Shown here piece by piece: positions 26,544 through 34,899 of a stretch of DNA of 64,000 bases. Source of the DNA: Arthrobacter pityocampae. GTDB lineage: Bacteria; Actinomycetota; Actinomycetes; Actinomycetales; Micrococcaceae. A program made the position numbers and the translations under genes. The stretch spans positions 248,001 through 312,000 of the forward strand of contig NZ_PRKW01000001.1 in NCBI RefSeq assembly GCF_002927275.1, read 5' to 3'. Every line of letters begins with the position of its first letter. Position 1 is the stretch's first letter. Under the pieces are notes generated by a model. The model did no database searches. It worked only from the letters and a program-made list of their open reading frames with translations, and was not told where the DNA came from.

Positions 26544-27430
26544 GCGCGCCTGCGCCTTGACTCGCGGGCTTCGACCTCGGTGACCGTCAGGGAACCGCGC
26601 GCTTCATCACGCAATCTGGCAGCAGTCTCGTTGTTCCCCTTGGTGAGGTGCCGCGTGTATTCGAGGTACGCCTGGGTCACTGATTCAGGATCCCCGTCCA
26701 TCAGGAGGTCCCCCCGGTCCAGCCACAGGGTCCGCGTACACATCTCCTTGATCGTGCTGAGGCTGTGGCTCACGAGGAAGACGGACCCTGCCTTGGCCCG
26801 GAGTTCGTCCATCCGTTCCTTGCTGCGTTCCCGGAATTGAGCGTCACCCGTGTTCAGCGCCTCGTCGATCAGCAGGATCTCAGGATCGACGCTGGCAGCA
26901 ATGGCGAAACGCAGCCGGGAGGACATCCCCGAGGAGTAGGACCGCATGGGCAGGTGGATGGCCTTCTCGAGGCCGGACAGGTCCACGATCGAAGCGAACT
27001 TGTCGTCGATCTCCGCGCGCGTCAGCCCCATGGCGAGGCATCCGAGCACGATGTTGTGGTCGCCCGACAATTCCGGGACGAGCGCGGCGTTGACCCCGAG
27101 CATCACCGGGACACTCGAAGCGTAGACGGCTCCGCCGGTCGGCCTGCTCTGTCCGCTGATGAGCCGCATGAGAGTGCTTTTGCCCGACCCGTTGCGCCCT
27201 ACGATACCGATGGACTCGCCATGCTCCGCCACGAGGGAGAGACGGTTCAGGGCATCGACGGGGACAAGAGGCGCCCGTCCGAGAACTTTCCGGGCAAGAC
27301 TGCTCGGCCCTCCCCTGCCCGGAACATGCTGCGCCTCGGTGGACGGCACGTGGTAGCGCATACTGACGTCCCTGACCACGACCGTAGGCCGGGTCACGCC
27401 GTCGCTGTGGCGGTACTTACTCCCGGCCAT
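26540..27430 (-). CDS. Polysaccharide/teichoic-acid ABC exporter, ATP-binding subunit (TagH-like)
   Basis: 296 residues from ATG 27430, chosen over the longer open frame because it has GAGGA about 6 nt upstream and overlaps the permease stop by 14 nt. It contains Walker A GRNGSGKST, the Q-loop region, the ABC signature SYSSGMSSRLRFAIA, Walker B ILLIDEALNTGD and the H-loop VFLVSHSL. This is the TagH/Wzt/RfbE family, which drives export of completed polymer across the membrane with the adjacent permease. The protein ends shortly after the nucleotide-binding domain, with no long carbohydrate-binding tail of the kind found in some Wzt proteins. Confidence 0.92.
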   Translation of the reverse strand: MAGSKYRHSDGVTRPTVVVRDVSMRYHVPSTEAQHVPGRGGPSSLARKVLGRAPLVPVDALNRLSLVAEHGESIGIVGRNGSGKSTLMRLISGQSRPTGGAVYASSVPVMLGVNAALVPELSGDHNIVLGCLAMGLTRAEIDDKFASIVDLSGLEKAIHLPMRSYSSGMSSRLRFAIAASVDPEILLIDEALNTGDAQFRERSKERMDELRAKAGSVFLVSHSLSTIKEMCTRTLWLDRGDLLMDGDPESVTQAYLEYTRHLTKGNNETAARLRDEARGSLTVTEVEARESRRRRA

Positions 27431-28310
27431 AGGATTCCTCGCCCTTCCAGAAGAAGACGATTCCCAGGGCCAGCATGCCGAAGGCCCACACCGAGAGGAT
27501 GGCCCAGGATTCCCAGGAGGGCAGGGTTGCGTAGAGGACACAGTCACGGACGATGTCGAGGACGTTGAACAGGGGGTTGAGTTCCACTATCGCCAGAAGT
27601 CGGGGGTGGTCGATGAAACGTTCATAGGAGAAGAACACCGCGGAGGCGTACATCCACACCCGCAGGCCGAATCCCAGAAGATGGGTGATGTCGTTGATCC
27701 GCGAGATCATCCGGGCGAGGATCAGCCCGACGCCCAGGTTGAAGACTGACTGGAGGAAGAGGGCGGGTATCAGAAGGACCCAGCGCCAGGTGATGTCCTC
27801 GGTCGGGGGGAAGAGCAGGACGAGGATCAGCATGGTGATGAGCACGGGGACAGATGCCAGGATCTCGCGGACGTTCACGGAGATCGGCAGTGTGGCACGC
27901 GGGAAGTTGAAGGCCTGGATGACGGCTTTGTTGACCTGCATGGAACGCGCGCCGTTGGTGATGGCCCGAGCACTGAGCTGAAAGAGGAACACACCGATGA
28001 TCAGGTAGCCGATGAAGTTCTCGATGCCCTTGCTGGTGTTGAGCAGCAGACCGAAGATGAGGTAGTACGTAAGGCCGTTGAGGACCGGGTTGAGGATCAT
28101 CCAGGCACTCCCCAGACGATCCCTGCGATTACCGCTGCTGACCCGCGCGCGGGCGTCGTAGACGATGAATGCGCGGTGGCGCCAGATCTGCCTCAGATAT
28201 TCGGCAAGGCCGGGTCGCGCGCCGATCCGCAGTAATCCTTGAGTGGAGACGGGCACCACCCTGACGCCTGCAACATCGGGACTCGCTTCGTCCTTCACTC
28301 CGTCCACCAT
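27417..28310 (-). CDS. Polysaccharide/teichoic-acid ABC exporter, permease subunit (TagG/Wzm-like)
   Basis: 297 residues, ABC-2 family. After a cytoplasmic N-terminus (LRQIWRHRAFIVYDARAR) come about six membrane segments, including TYYLIFGLLLN, FIGYLIIGVFLFQL, PVLITMLILVLLF, WVLLIPALFLQSVFNLGVGLILA, VWMYASAVFFSY and ILSVWAFGMLALGIVFFW. The PRATLPISVNVREIL and ELNPLFNVLDIVRDCVL blocks are typical of TagG/RfbA. The ATG shares one base with the upstream glycosyltransferase stop (TGATG), and its end overlaps the ATPase gene, so the transporter subunits are coupled. Confidence 0.93.
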   Translation of the reverse strand: MVDGVKDEASPDVAGVRVVPVSTQGLLRIGARPGLAEYLRQIWRHRAFIVYDARARVSSGNRRDRLGSAWMILNPVLNGLTYYLIFGLLLNTSKGIENFIGYLIIGVFLFQLSARAITNGARSMQVNKAVIQAFNFPRATLPISVNVREILASVPVLITMLILVLLFPPTEDITWRWVLLIPALFLQSVFNLGVGLILARMISRINDITHLLGFGLRVWMYASAVFFSYERFIDHPRLLAIVELNPLFNVLDIVRDCVLYATLPSWESWAILSVWAFGMLALGIVFFWKGEESYGRE

Positions 28311-30058
28311 CAGGATGACAGCTCCAGTTCCTTGTATGCGTCGGAGAGCAGGGACGCGTTACGGGCCCAGGTCCGGGTTGCCAGTACTACCTCGCGGCCA
28401 CGTATCCCGACGTTGACGCGTTCCACCTCACGACCCAGGAAGTGCTGGATGGCCGCGGCGAGCGCAACCGGGTCTTCCGGATCCACCAGTAAGCCGGTGA
28501 CGCCGTGTGTGATGATCTCGCGCAACGCCGGCAGGTCGCTTGCGATCACGGGCCGTGAGCAGGCCATCGCTTCCACGGGCTTGAGCGGCGTGACGGCATT
28601 CGTCACCTCGAGGTCCCTGCGCGGAACGACGAAGACGTCGAGGGCTTGATGAAAGGTTCGGGCGTCATGGCGCGGAACGCGACCGGTGAAGATCACGCGG
28701 GATGTGATCTTCAGTTCCTCCGCGAGGGACCTCAGGGCAGGTGCCGCGCTGCCATCGCCGACGATCAGGCAGCGGAGTTCGGGGTGTGTGGGAGCGAGCA
28801 ACGCTACGGCTCGGAGCAGGGTGTCCAATCCCTCATAGTCCACCAGGCTGCTGACCGTGCCGACGAAGACGCCTTCCCTCGGAAGCCCGACCAGTTCCCG
28901 AGCCGCCGGGGCGGAAACGGGCTCGTCGAGGAACTCCTCGCCCACACCGTTGGGGCTCAACAGGATCCGGTCCTGTGGTACGCCGCTGCGCATGATTCCC
29001 CGCTTCATAGCCTCACCCAATGTCACCACGAGGCTGGCTTTGCGCATCACCTGTGCTTCACGATCAGTGAAGAGCTTATAGCGTTCACTCGTCTTCACGC
29101 GTGCCGGCCGGTTGGCCGCCCAGGTATCGGCGAGCTGACCTCGGGCTTCGTACACCCACGGGATACCGAGAGCCCGGGCCACCTGCTCGGTCACGATCCC
29201 GTTCACGAAGGGGGTGGTGGTATGCAGAACCGCAGGCTTGATCTCCAGGGCGAGCCGCAGCAGTTCCTCGGCCTGCTGCTGGATCCGGCGGTCGAACCCC
29301 CGTGCCATGGGCACCGGGAGCAACCGGTGGTAATTGACGCCGTCGAGCTCATCGACAGCCCTGGCGAGGAGCTTCCCGACCTGGACCGGGTAGCCGACAC
29401 GGGTAGCCGCATGCACCGTCCAGCCGTTCTCGCTCTGCGCCTTGAGGAGGGAGTGAGTGCGCTGGGCATACCCGCTCCCCGTGTGGGGCAGCGAGTTGGT
29501 CAGCAGATGAAGGACGGTGTCTTCCTCGGGTAAATACCCCTCCACTGCTCGGAGCGTAGGGTGCCACCCTTCGAACACCCGCACTTCCCCTGCGAGCCGT
29601 TCGGCATGCCGCGTGCGGCCCGCTTGCCGCAATATGTGCACGGCGCCGCTCATGTCGCCGTCGTACCAGAGCCGCCGGGCACGGACTCCTGCGGTGGCGC
29701 TGCCGGGCCCGGCAAGGCCGAGCAGAGCGTCCGCCTCATCGGTCATGCCTGCGGCGAGAGCGATATCGGCCAGCCGACGTGCCACGCCGGCTGTGACGGG
29801 CGCAGTGGAGGATCTCGTCAGGACGGACCGGAGCAAGGAAATTCGTCCGAGCAGCTGAGCGGACAGGGCCTCAGCGACGGGCAGATTCACCCCCGGGACT
29901 GCCGCCAACCGGCCGGCAGTGCCCGCTATCCGGCGGACGAGACGCGCAGGCATCCGGCGGCTGATCTGCAGGACCAGAAGTACCGGGTCATCGCTGAGAT
30001 GGACCACCGCGGCCGAAGCAGCGAGGCGGACGTTGCCCACCAGCCGAGCCACCCTCAT
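28310..30058 (-). CDS. GT4 glycosyltransferase with ~170-residue N-terminal extension
   Basis: 582 residues. The GT-B core starts near residue 180 (HLLTNSLPHTGSGYAQRTHS) and continues with IPWVYEARGQLADTW, VVTLGEAMKRGI, LLSPNGVGEEFLD, VGTVSSLVDYEGLDTLLRA, CLIVGDGSAAPALRSL and the donor motif TPLKPVEAMACSRPVIASD. The first ~170 residues are basic and helical (RRMPARLVRRIAGTAGRL, then an ALA-rich TPR-like section) and may contact membrane or partners. The ATG has GGGAGAG upstream and overlaps the preceding gene by 4 nt. It probably acts early in polymer or linkage-unit assembly on the lipid carrier. Confidence 0.82.
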   Translation of the reverse strand: MRVARLVGNVRLAASAAVVHLSDDPVLLVLQISRRMPARLVRRIAGTAGRLAAVPGVNLPVAEALSAQLLGRISLLRSVLTRSSTAPVTAGVARRLADIALAAGMTDEADALLGLAGPGSATAGVRARRLWYDGDMSGAVHILRQAGRTRHAERLAGEVRVFEGWHPTLRAVEGYLPEEDTVLHLLTNSLPHTGSGYAQRTHSLLKAQSENGWTVHAATRVGYPVQVGKLLARAVDELDGVNYHRLLPVPMARGFDRRIQQQAEELLRLALEIKPAVLHTTTPFVNGIVTEQVARALGIPWVYEARGQLADTWAANRPARVKTSERYKLFTDREAQVMRKASLVVTLGEAMKRGIMRSGVPQDRILLSPNGVGEEFLDEPVSAPAARELVGLPREGVFVGTVSSLVDYEGLDTLLRAVALLAPTHPELRCLIVGDGSAAPALRSLAEELKITSRVIFTGRVPRHDARTFHQALDVFVVPRRDLEVTNAVTPLKPVEAMACSRPVIASDLPALREIITHGVTGLLVDPEDPVALAAAIQHFLGREVERVNVGIRGREVVLATRTWARNASLLSDAYKELELSS

Positions 30059-31254
30059 GCGCGGCTCTCCCGGGCAACCTCGCGGAGAAGTTCGATGTAG
30101 GCCTCTCCCAGCGCCTGGACGTTCGCGTTGTTCTTCACCCAGGCCCTGCCCTTCTCACCAACCCTCAGCAGTTCCCGGTTCTCGGCGAGCGTCCGCCAGA
30201 GGTGCGCCACAGCCTTGACCTCGGAGGCAACGACATGCCCGGCTTCTGCATCTTCGAGGATGGTGCGGGCCTCCCCCTTCACGATTCCCGTGACGTGCCG
30301 ACCCACCGACAGTACTTCGTAGGTTTTCGACGGAATGGTGGTGTCGAAGGATTTCCAGTCGTCGCGGAGCGTGACGATGCAGCTGTCCGCCCGCTCGTAA
30401 TAATCCATGATCTCGGGACCGTGGATAGGGGCGTGGAACTCGACGGGTGCGCCGAGTTCGGCAGCCAGCGCCATCAGGCGGTTGCGTTCCACACCATGGC
30501 CCACGAGCGTGAGGCGCATTCCCTGCCCCACCAGGGCGGCAGCACGAATGGGCACGTCGAGTCGCTGGCTCTCACCGTGGTTCCCGAGGTAGAGCACCTC
30601 CAGCCGGTCCTGACGGCTGGGAGGCGGATCGAGGGCGCGGATGACTGCCATATCGATCCCGTTCGTGACCGTGGCGACATTCTTGAGACCACGCTCGCGC
30701 AGGGTGTGGGCGAACCCGTAGGTCACAGTGACGACGAGATCCGCGCGGACCTGGATCGCGATGATCACGAGCTCCACAAGACTCTTGGCATTGCCGCGGA
30801 CGATCCTTGCGTCCCGTGCGATGTCCGGCCACGCATCTCGCATGTCGACGACCAGCGGGCGCCGCAGCAGCCGCGACACCACGAAGCCGGCGCCGAGAAT
30901 GGGGAGACTCGGCACGGTGACGATCACGACGTCGGGGCGCGGCCCCATCGCCGCGACCGGCACGGACATCGCGGCCGAGAGCAGGTGGTTGATGAGCCGC
31001 CCGATGCGCGTGGTCCTGTGCCAGAGATATGGAACGCGACGGACGGTCTCTCCGAACTCACCTCGGTGAGCCAGGAAGGGACGCCCTGCGATCCTCGGCG
31101 GCAGCGTGCGCCGACCGTGCGGCGCATGGGCCACCGGGGTGACGACGTCGACCTGCCAGCCCGCAGACCTGAACGACCGGACAAGTTGCGTCCACCGTCG
31201 CTGAGGGGGGCTGTGTTCAGGCGCGTAGGAATGCGTAAGCAGCATTACGCGCAC
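30055..31254 (-). CDS. GT4 glycosyltransferase (WbuB-like)
   Basis: 399 residues, GTG start. The N-terminal domain has MLLTHSYAPEHSPPQRRWTQ, PDVVIVTVPSLPILGAGFVV and PLVVDMRDAWPD, the pattern of WbuB/WcaI-type Fuc4NAc or FucNAc transferases. The C-terminal domain has VLYLGNHGESQRLDVPI, LTLVGHGVERNRLM and FDTTIPSKTYEVLSVGRHV. It is the first glycosyltransferase gene after the LCP/surface-protein group in the same orientation, separated from it by 71 bp with a possible TAGGAT -10 element, so a promoter may lie there. It overlaps the next gene by 4 nt. Confidence 0.83.
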   Translation of the reverse strand: MRVMLLTHSYAPEHSPPQRRWTQLVRSFRSAGWQVDVVTPVAHAPHGRRTLPPRIAGRPFLAHRGEFGETVRRVPYLWHRTTRIGRLINHLLSAAMSVPVAAMGPRPDVVIVTVPSLPILGAGFVVSRLLRRPLVVDMRDAWPDIARDARIVRGNAKSLVELVIIAIQVRADLVVTVTYGFAHTLRERGLKNVATVTNGIDMAVIRALDPPPSRQDRLEVLYLGNHGESQRLDVPIRAAALVGQGMRLTLVGHGVERNRLMALAAELGAPVEFHAPIHGPEIMDYYERADSCIVTLRDDWKSFDTTIPSKTYEVLSVGRHVTGIVKGEARTILEDAEAGHVVASEVKAVAHLWRTLAENRELLRVGEKGRAWVKNNANVQALGEAYIELLREVARESRA

Positions 31255-31325
31255 GTGAAAGACCCCCAGCTGGAAGACGAGACCATAATTTCCCGCTCAT
31301 CCTAGTCCTCGCGACGGCGAAAGCC

Positions 31326-32195
31326 TCATTTCGGGACCCGTCCGCCCGCCCGCAATTTCGAGTAGTAGACCGCTCCGAGCCCGACGAGCAGGAGGATCAG
31401 GAGGATTCGTGTTGCCGGATGCGTTCCGATCGACTGGGCGGAGACCTGATCGATCTCCTCGGCTCCAGATGGCGGCTCGGCTGGTGCGGTCGGCGTCGGG
31501 ATGACGCTGGCGGTAGCAGTCGGCGTCGGTGCCGCTTTCCGGGTCGGCTCGGGCGTCCGCGTGGCGGTCGCCTCGGGCGTCGGCACGGGTTCGGCGGACT
31601 CTGTCTGCAAGTCCTCCTCCGCCGTGATGTCCTCGACCGTCCCGGTCGCAGGGTCCCACCGGAACGTGGTGTAGGCGAGGCTTCCGGGGAGCACCAGAGT
31701 GTTCGTTCCGGGTTCGATCAGGTATCCCGTGGGTGGATGAATGAGCCAGCCGGTGGAGACATCGATCTCGAAGCCCGTGCCGGGATCAATGGTGACGTCC
31801 GGCTCGTCCTCCGGCTCGGGGCCCTCGGAGGGTGCTTGAGTGGGTTCGGGGGCGGGGGCTGGAGCAGGTGCCGGAGCAGGTGCCGGAGCGGGCGCCGGGG
31901 CAGGCGCCGGAACGACCGGAGCTGGAGCGGGCACCGGAACAGGAGCCGGTGTCCGTGTGGGTGCCGGCGCGGGTGACGGCGTCGGCGTGGGCGCTGGCGT
32001 CGGACGAGGCGTGACGGGCAGCCGTGCGGGCGCACTCGGCGTCGGCTTCGGGGTCGGAGTGACCACGGGAGGATCAGTCTGCTCCACCACCGGACCATTG
32101 AGAGCCACGGCCGGCGTCATCGGCACAGCGGAGAGCATAAGGAAGGCGAGGAGCGGCGCGGCCACCGTCCTGCGCACCGGCCTCCGGTCCGTCAT
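31326..32195 (-). CDS. Exported Pro/Ala-rich surface protein with C-terminal membrane anchor, paired with LCP
   Basis: 289 residues: an N-terminal signal (RRTVAAPLLAFLMLSAVPMTPAVA), a long Pro-Ala-Thr spacer (~40-125, including an uninterrupted PA repeat), a compact domain at ~132-193, a second Pro-Thr spacer, and a C-terminal membrane segment (ATRILLILLLVGLGAVYYSKL) with a basic tail. No LPXTG is seen. The compact domain repeats TG units (IDPGTGFEI, STGWLIHPPTGYLIEPGT, ending DPATGTVEDI) and matches the domain in the protein at 33380-34153. The ATG overlaps the LCP stop by 4 nt, so the two are translationally coupled. The Pro-rich spacer suggests it spans the wall. Function is unknown. Confidence 0.75.
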   Translation of the reverse strand: MTDRRPVRRTVAAPLLAFLMLSAVPMTPAVALNGPVVEQTDPPVVTPTPKPTPSAPARLPVTPRPTPAPTPTPSPAPAPTRTPAPVPVPAPAPVVPAPAPAPAPAPAPAPAPAPAPEPTQAPSEGPEPEDEPDVTIDPGTGFEIDVSTGWLIHPPTGYLIEPGTNTLVLPGSLAYTTFRWDPATGTVEDITAEEDLQTESAEPVPTPEATATRTPEPTRKAAPTPTATASVIPTPTAPAEPPSGAEEIDQVSAQSIGTHPATRILLILLLVGLGAVYYSKLRAGGRVPK

Positions 32196-33262
32196 GATCC
32201 GACCTCCGGGTTCGAGGTGAGGTAGTCGGCGAGGGTGTCCTTCTGGAGCGCCTCACCCACCTGGGTAATCGCGGCGTCGTCCTTGACGATGATCGACTGG
32301 CCGTCCCCGGAGGTTCCGGTGCCGAGGTTCGGCAGGGTGAAGAAATCGATGTCACTGGAGCGGACGCTGCGCAGGGAGACGGCCAGGGAACCGACCGCCG
32401 CGGCGTCGAGGCTGTCATCCACGCCGACGAAGGGTGACATCTGGTCCACGACCCGGTACACCTTCTGCGGATCCGTCAGCGTGTCCGCTGTGAGCACCGT
32501 GCTGATGACGGACTTCACGAACAGCTGCTGGTTCCTGACGCGCTGGTAGTCGCCGTCGCCGAAGGCGTAGCGCTCGCGGACGAACTTCAGCGCCGACTCG
32601 CCCTGCAGGGTGATGGGCCCGGCGGCGAAGTACTCGCCCTGACTGCCGCGGGACTGGAAGGCGATGGGGTTATCGACCTCCACTCCCCCGAGGGCGTCGG
32701 TGAGACCCTTGAAGCCTTCGAAGTCGATGGTCGCCACGTGGTCCACGCGCACCCCGAACAGTCCCTCGACGGTCTGCACCACGAGCGGTACCCCGCCGAG
32801 TCCCATCGCCGCGTTGATCTTCGCCTCCCCGTGGCCGGGGATGTCTGTCCAGGTGTCGCGCATGATCGACATGACCTGGATGTCCTGGCGGTCCGCCGGG
32901 ACGTGCATCAGCATCATGGTGTCCGAGCGGCTGTCCGACGGACCTGCCGAATCGACGTCGCCCTGCTGCTCCTCGGCGGCCAGCGAGTCGCTGCCGAGGA
33001 GCAGGATGTTCACGGCTCCCTCGGCCTCGGGCGCCACTGTGGGCCGCGACTCCTCGGCCGGGAAAGCCGTCTCGATCGTCCGGGAATTCTGGTTGAAAGA
33101 CTGCGCCAGGGAGAACAGGTACCCGCCGGCGACGAGCGCCGCGACGACCACGAGGGACCCGAGAACGAGGAGGGTGGTCCGCACCGGATGCTTGCGGCGC
33201 CCGCGGCGTCCCTCACGGGCGGTATCGGATTCAGTTGCAGTGGCGTAGTCGTCGAGACTCAA
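32192..33262 (-). CDS. LytR-CpsA-Psr (LCP) family glycopolymer-peptidoglycan ligase
   Basis: 356 residues if read from TTG 33262, which has GGAG about 7 nt upstream; a frame-extended TTG at 33283 is the alternative. A cytoplasmic basic stretch (GRRGRRKHPVR) precedes one membrane segment (TTLLVLGSLVVVAALVAGGYLF). The extracytoplasmic LCP domain has NILLLGSDS, the DSRSDTMMLMHV Arg/Asp block, SIMRDTWTDIPGHGEAKINAA and VDHVATIDFEGFKGL, with FVRERYAFGDGDYQRVRNQQ near residue 245. LCP enzymes move glycopolymers from undecaprenyl lipid to peptidoglycan. It lies between two related surface-protein genes and upstream of the exporter operon, the expected final step for this locus. Confidence 0.92.
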   Translation of the reverse strand: MSLDDYATATESDTAREGRRGRRKHPVRTTLLVLGSLVVVAALVAGGYLFSLAQSFNQNSRTIETAFPAEESRPTVAPEAEGAVNILLLGSDSLAAEEQQGDVDSAGPSDSRSDTMMLMHVPADRQDIQVMSIMRDTWTDIPGHGEAKINAAMGLGGVPLVVQTVEGLFGVRVDHVATIDFEGFKGLTDALGGVEVDNPIAFQSRGSQGEYFAAGPITLQGESALKFVRERYAFGDGDYQRVRNQQLFVKSVISTVLTADTLTDPQKVYRVVDQMSPFVGVDDSLDAAAVGSLAVSLRSVRSSDIDFFTLPNLGTGTSGDGQSIIVKDDAAITQVGEALQKDTLADYLTSNPEVGS

Positions 33263-33324
33263 AGGGCTCTCCAGTCGTAGCAAAGATCAGTTCATGGTAC
33301 GGGGTGATGCTGAGGTACTCGTTC

Positions 33325-33370
33325 AGCCGCCGTCCGTTCCCGGGACGACAGCAGGGCACGGACGGCGGCT
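33325..33370. terminator. Strong hairpin between surface-protein gene and LCP gene
   Basis: AGCCGCCGTCCG at 33325-33336 pairs perfectly with CGGACGGCGGCT at 33359-33370 (12 bp, 22-nt loop), ending 9 nt from the surface-protein stop. It may be a terminator or an attenuator that lets transcription into the LCP gene at a lower level. Confidence 0.5.
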
Positions 33371-33379
33371 CCTCGGCGA

Positions 33380-34153
33380 TCAGTGCCGGCGACGACGGGC
33401 GGCGAGAACCGCGACGACGGCGACCGCCACCGCGAGCAGGGCGCCCCCGATCCACGCGATCGGAGCGAGGGACGCAGCGCGTTCTTCCTCGGCCGCGGCT
33501 GTCGCGCTCGCGGTCGGGGTGGCGGACCGTGTGGCACGCGGCGTCGAGCTCGCGGTAGCGCCTTCGGTCGTCGGCGCGCTGCCGACGACCGCGGGCGCCG
33601 TCGTGGGACCGGACGGGGCGGCCGTCGCGGTGGCGGATGACGTCGCCGTCGCGGTGGCGGTGGCGCTCGGCGTGGCGGAGGGCGAGGGTGCCGCAGTCGT
33701 TTTCGCCGGGCTGGAACTCGGCGCGGGCGCCGGTGCCTCGTCGGCAATCTGCCCGACCTCTCCGGTTGCGGCGTCGTACCGCAGATTCGTGTAGATGAGG
33801 GTGTCGGCGTAGACGAGGTTGCCGGTGCCGGGTTCGATGAGGTGGCCGGTTCCCGGGTGGACGAGGAACCCGGTGCGGGCGTTGATGGCGAACCCTGTGG
33901 CCGGGTCCGTCCCGGAAGTTGCCAGCGAATCGACGACGGGCGGTGCTGGTTCACCGAAAGTCGCGCCCGGCTGGGGCTGCTCGACCACGCGGGGCTGCTG
34001 CTGGCCCAGGATAGCGGGAAGGGCCGCGGCGGGCTCGGATTCGACAGCGAGGGCAGCCGCCGGGGCGAGGACCGCCCCGGCGAGAAGGACGGCGGCCGTG
34101 CCGGTCACAGTCCTGAGGGTTGCGGTCTGGGGGAAGCGGCGGTGCGTGGTCAT
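33380..34153 (-). CDS. Exported Ala/Thr-rich surface protein with C-terminal membrane anchor
   Basis: 257 residues from ATG 34153 (GAGGA upstream); a longer open frame to 34348 lacks a ribosome site. It has a signal peptide (TVTGTAAVLLAGAVLAPAAALA), a domain at ~80-138 with TG repeats (TDPATGFAI, RTGFLVHPGTGHLIEPGT, then DAATGEVGQI), an Ala-Thr-Ser-Pro spacer of about 90 residues that is likely glycosylated or extended, and a terminal membrane segment (IAWIGGALLAVAVAVVAVLAA) followed by RRRRH, the topology of a sortase substrate but without LPXTG. It is the first gene of the LCP-linked group and related to the protein at 31326-32195. Function is unknown. Confidence 0.72.
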   Translation of the reverse strand: MTTHRRFPQTATLRTVTGTAAVLLAGAVLAPAAALAVESEPAAALPAILGQQQPRVVEQPQPGATFGEPAPPVVDSLATSGTDPATGFAINARTGFLVHPGTGHLIEPGTGNLVYADTLIYTNLRYDAATGEVGQIADEAPAPAPSSSPAKTTAAPSPSATPSATATATATSSATATAAPSGPTTAPAVVGSAPTTEGATASSTPRATRSATPTASATAAAEEERAASLAPIAWIGGALLAVAVAVVAVLAARRRRH

Positions 34154-34352
34154 TCGTCCTCGGCTCGGGGTCTCGCACGCGCGGGTTGGGGGCAACGCCG
34201 GGTACGCGGGGGAAACCGGCTGCCTGAGACTGGCTGCCGGTTCCTGCATCCTACGGGTGGTCGCTCCTGCCGCCCTGCTGCGCACGACGGCGGACGCGCC
34301 CGTGTCGCACGCCTGGCATCCACGCGTGACGCTGCAGCACAGGACCACCGAT

Positions 34353-34358
34353 TAGGCT
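34353..34358 (+). promoter_or_regulatory. -10 element for a probable leaderless transcript
   Basis: TAGGCT matches TAnnnT and ends 6 nt before the ATG of the DUF3515 gene at 34365. Transcription would then start at or next to the A of ATG, and no ribosome-binding site precedes the gene. This spacing is the hallmark of actinobacterial leaderless genes. Confidence 0.5.
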
Positions 34359-34364
34359 GGCATC

Positions 34365-34853
34365 ATGCCTGCCCTCCCCCGCGCCCTGACCTCCCTGCTG
34401 CCCGCCGTGGTACTGCTGGCCGGGCTCACTGGATGCTCAGCAGTGGTGGACGTGGACCCCGCCGGGGACGCCGCGAACGCACGGTGCGCCGACGTCATGA
34501 TCGCGCTGCCGCCCACCGTCGCCGAGAACGAACAGCGCGAGACGAACAGCCAGGCCACCTCGGCCTGGGGCGATCCATCCCGAGTGGTGCTGCGCTGCGG
34601 CGTGGACGTGCCCGGGCCCACCACCGATCCCTGCGTCACCGTGAACGACGTCGACTGGGTGGTCCGCGAGGGAGACCCGGCCTGGACGGCCACCACCTAC
34701 GGCCGCGACCCGGCGGTGGAGGTCCTCTTCGATCCCGATGAGGTGGCCTCGAGCACCGTCCTCGTGGAACTCGGCGACGCCGCGGCGCGGGTCGACCAGA
34801 CCCGCGCCTGCGTGGGGCTGGCCGACGCGACCCCCGTGCCGACGGACGGCTGA
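34365..34853 (+). CDS. DUF3515 family lipoprotein
   Basis: 162 residues. It starts with a lipoprotein signal (LPAVVLLAGLTGCSA, lipobox LTGC), then a compact secreted domain with conserved Cys residues (ARCADVMIALPP, VVLRCGVDVPGPTTDPC, and a late RACVG) and the DWVVREGD segment typical of DUF3515. Function is unknown. In other actinobacteria, such as M. tuberculosis Rv2980 next to ddlA, this gene lies between ddl and thiL on the opposite strand. Here it is still on the plus strand but is ~32 kb from thiL and ~16 kb from ddl, so it marks the old junction inside the inserted material. Probably leaderless. Confidence 0.85.
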   Translation: MPALPRALTSLLPAVVLLAGLTGCSAVVDVDPAGDAANARCADVMIALPPTVAENEQRETNSQATSAWGDPSRVVLRCGVDVPGPTTDPCVTVNDVDWVVREGDPAWTATTYGRDPAVEVLFDPDEVASSTVLVELGDAAARVDQTRACVGLADATPVPTDG

Positions 34854-34899
34854 TGCCCCACTCCGACCCGCGACTTCACCCTCACTGCCAGGAGGCACC

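Noticed and set aside
31840-32060. Plus-strand Gly-Ala-rich ORF across the surface-protein spacer
   Set aside because: It is the complement of the Pro-Ala repeat of the minus-strand surface protein, whose signal peptide, domain and anchor are intact.
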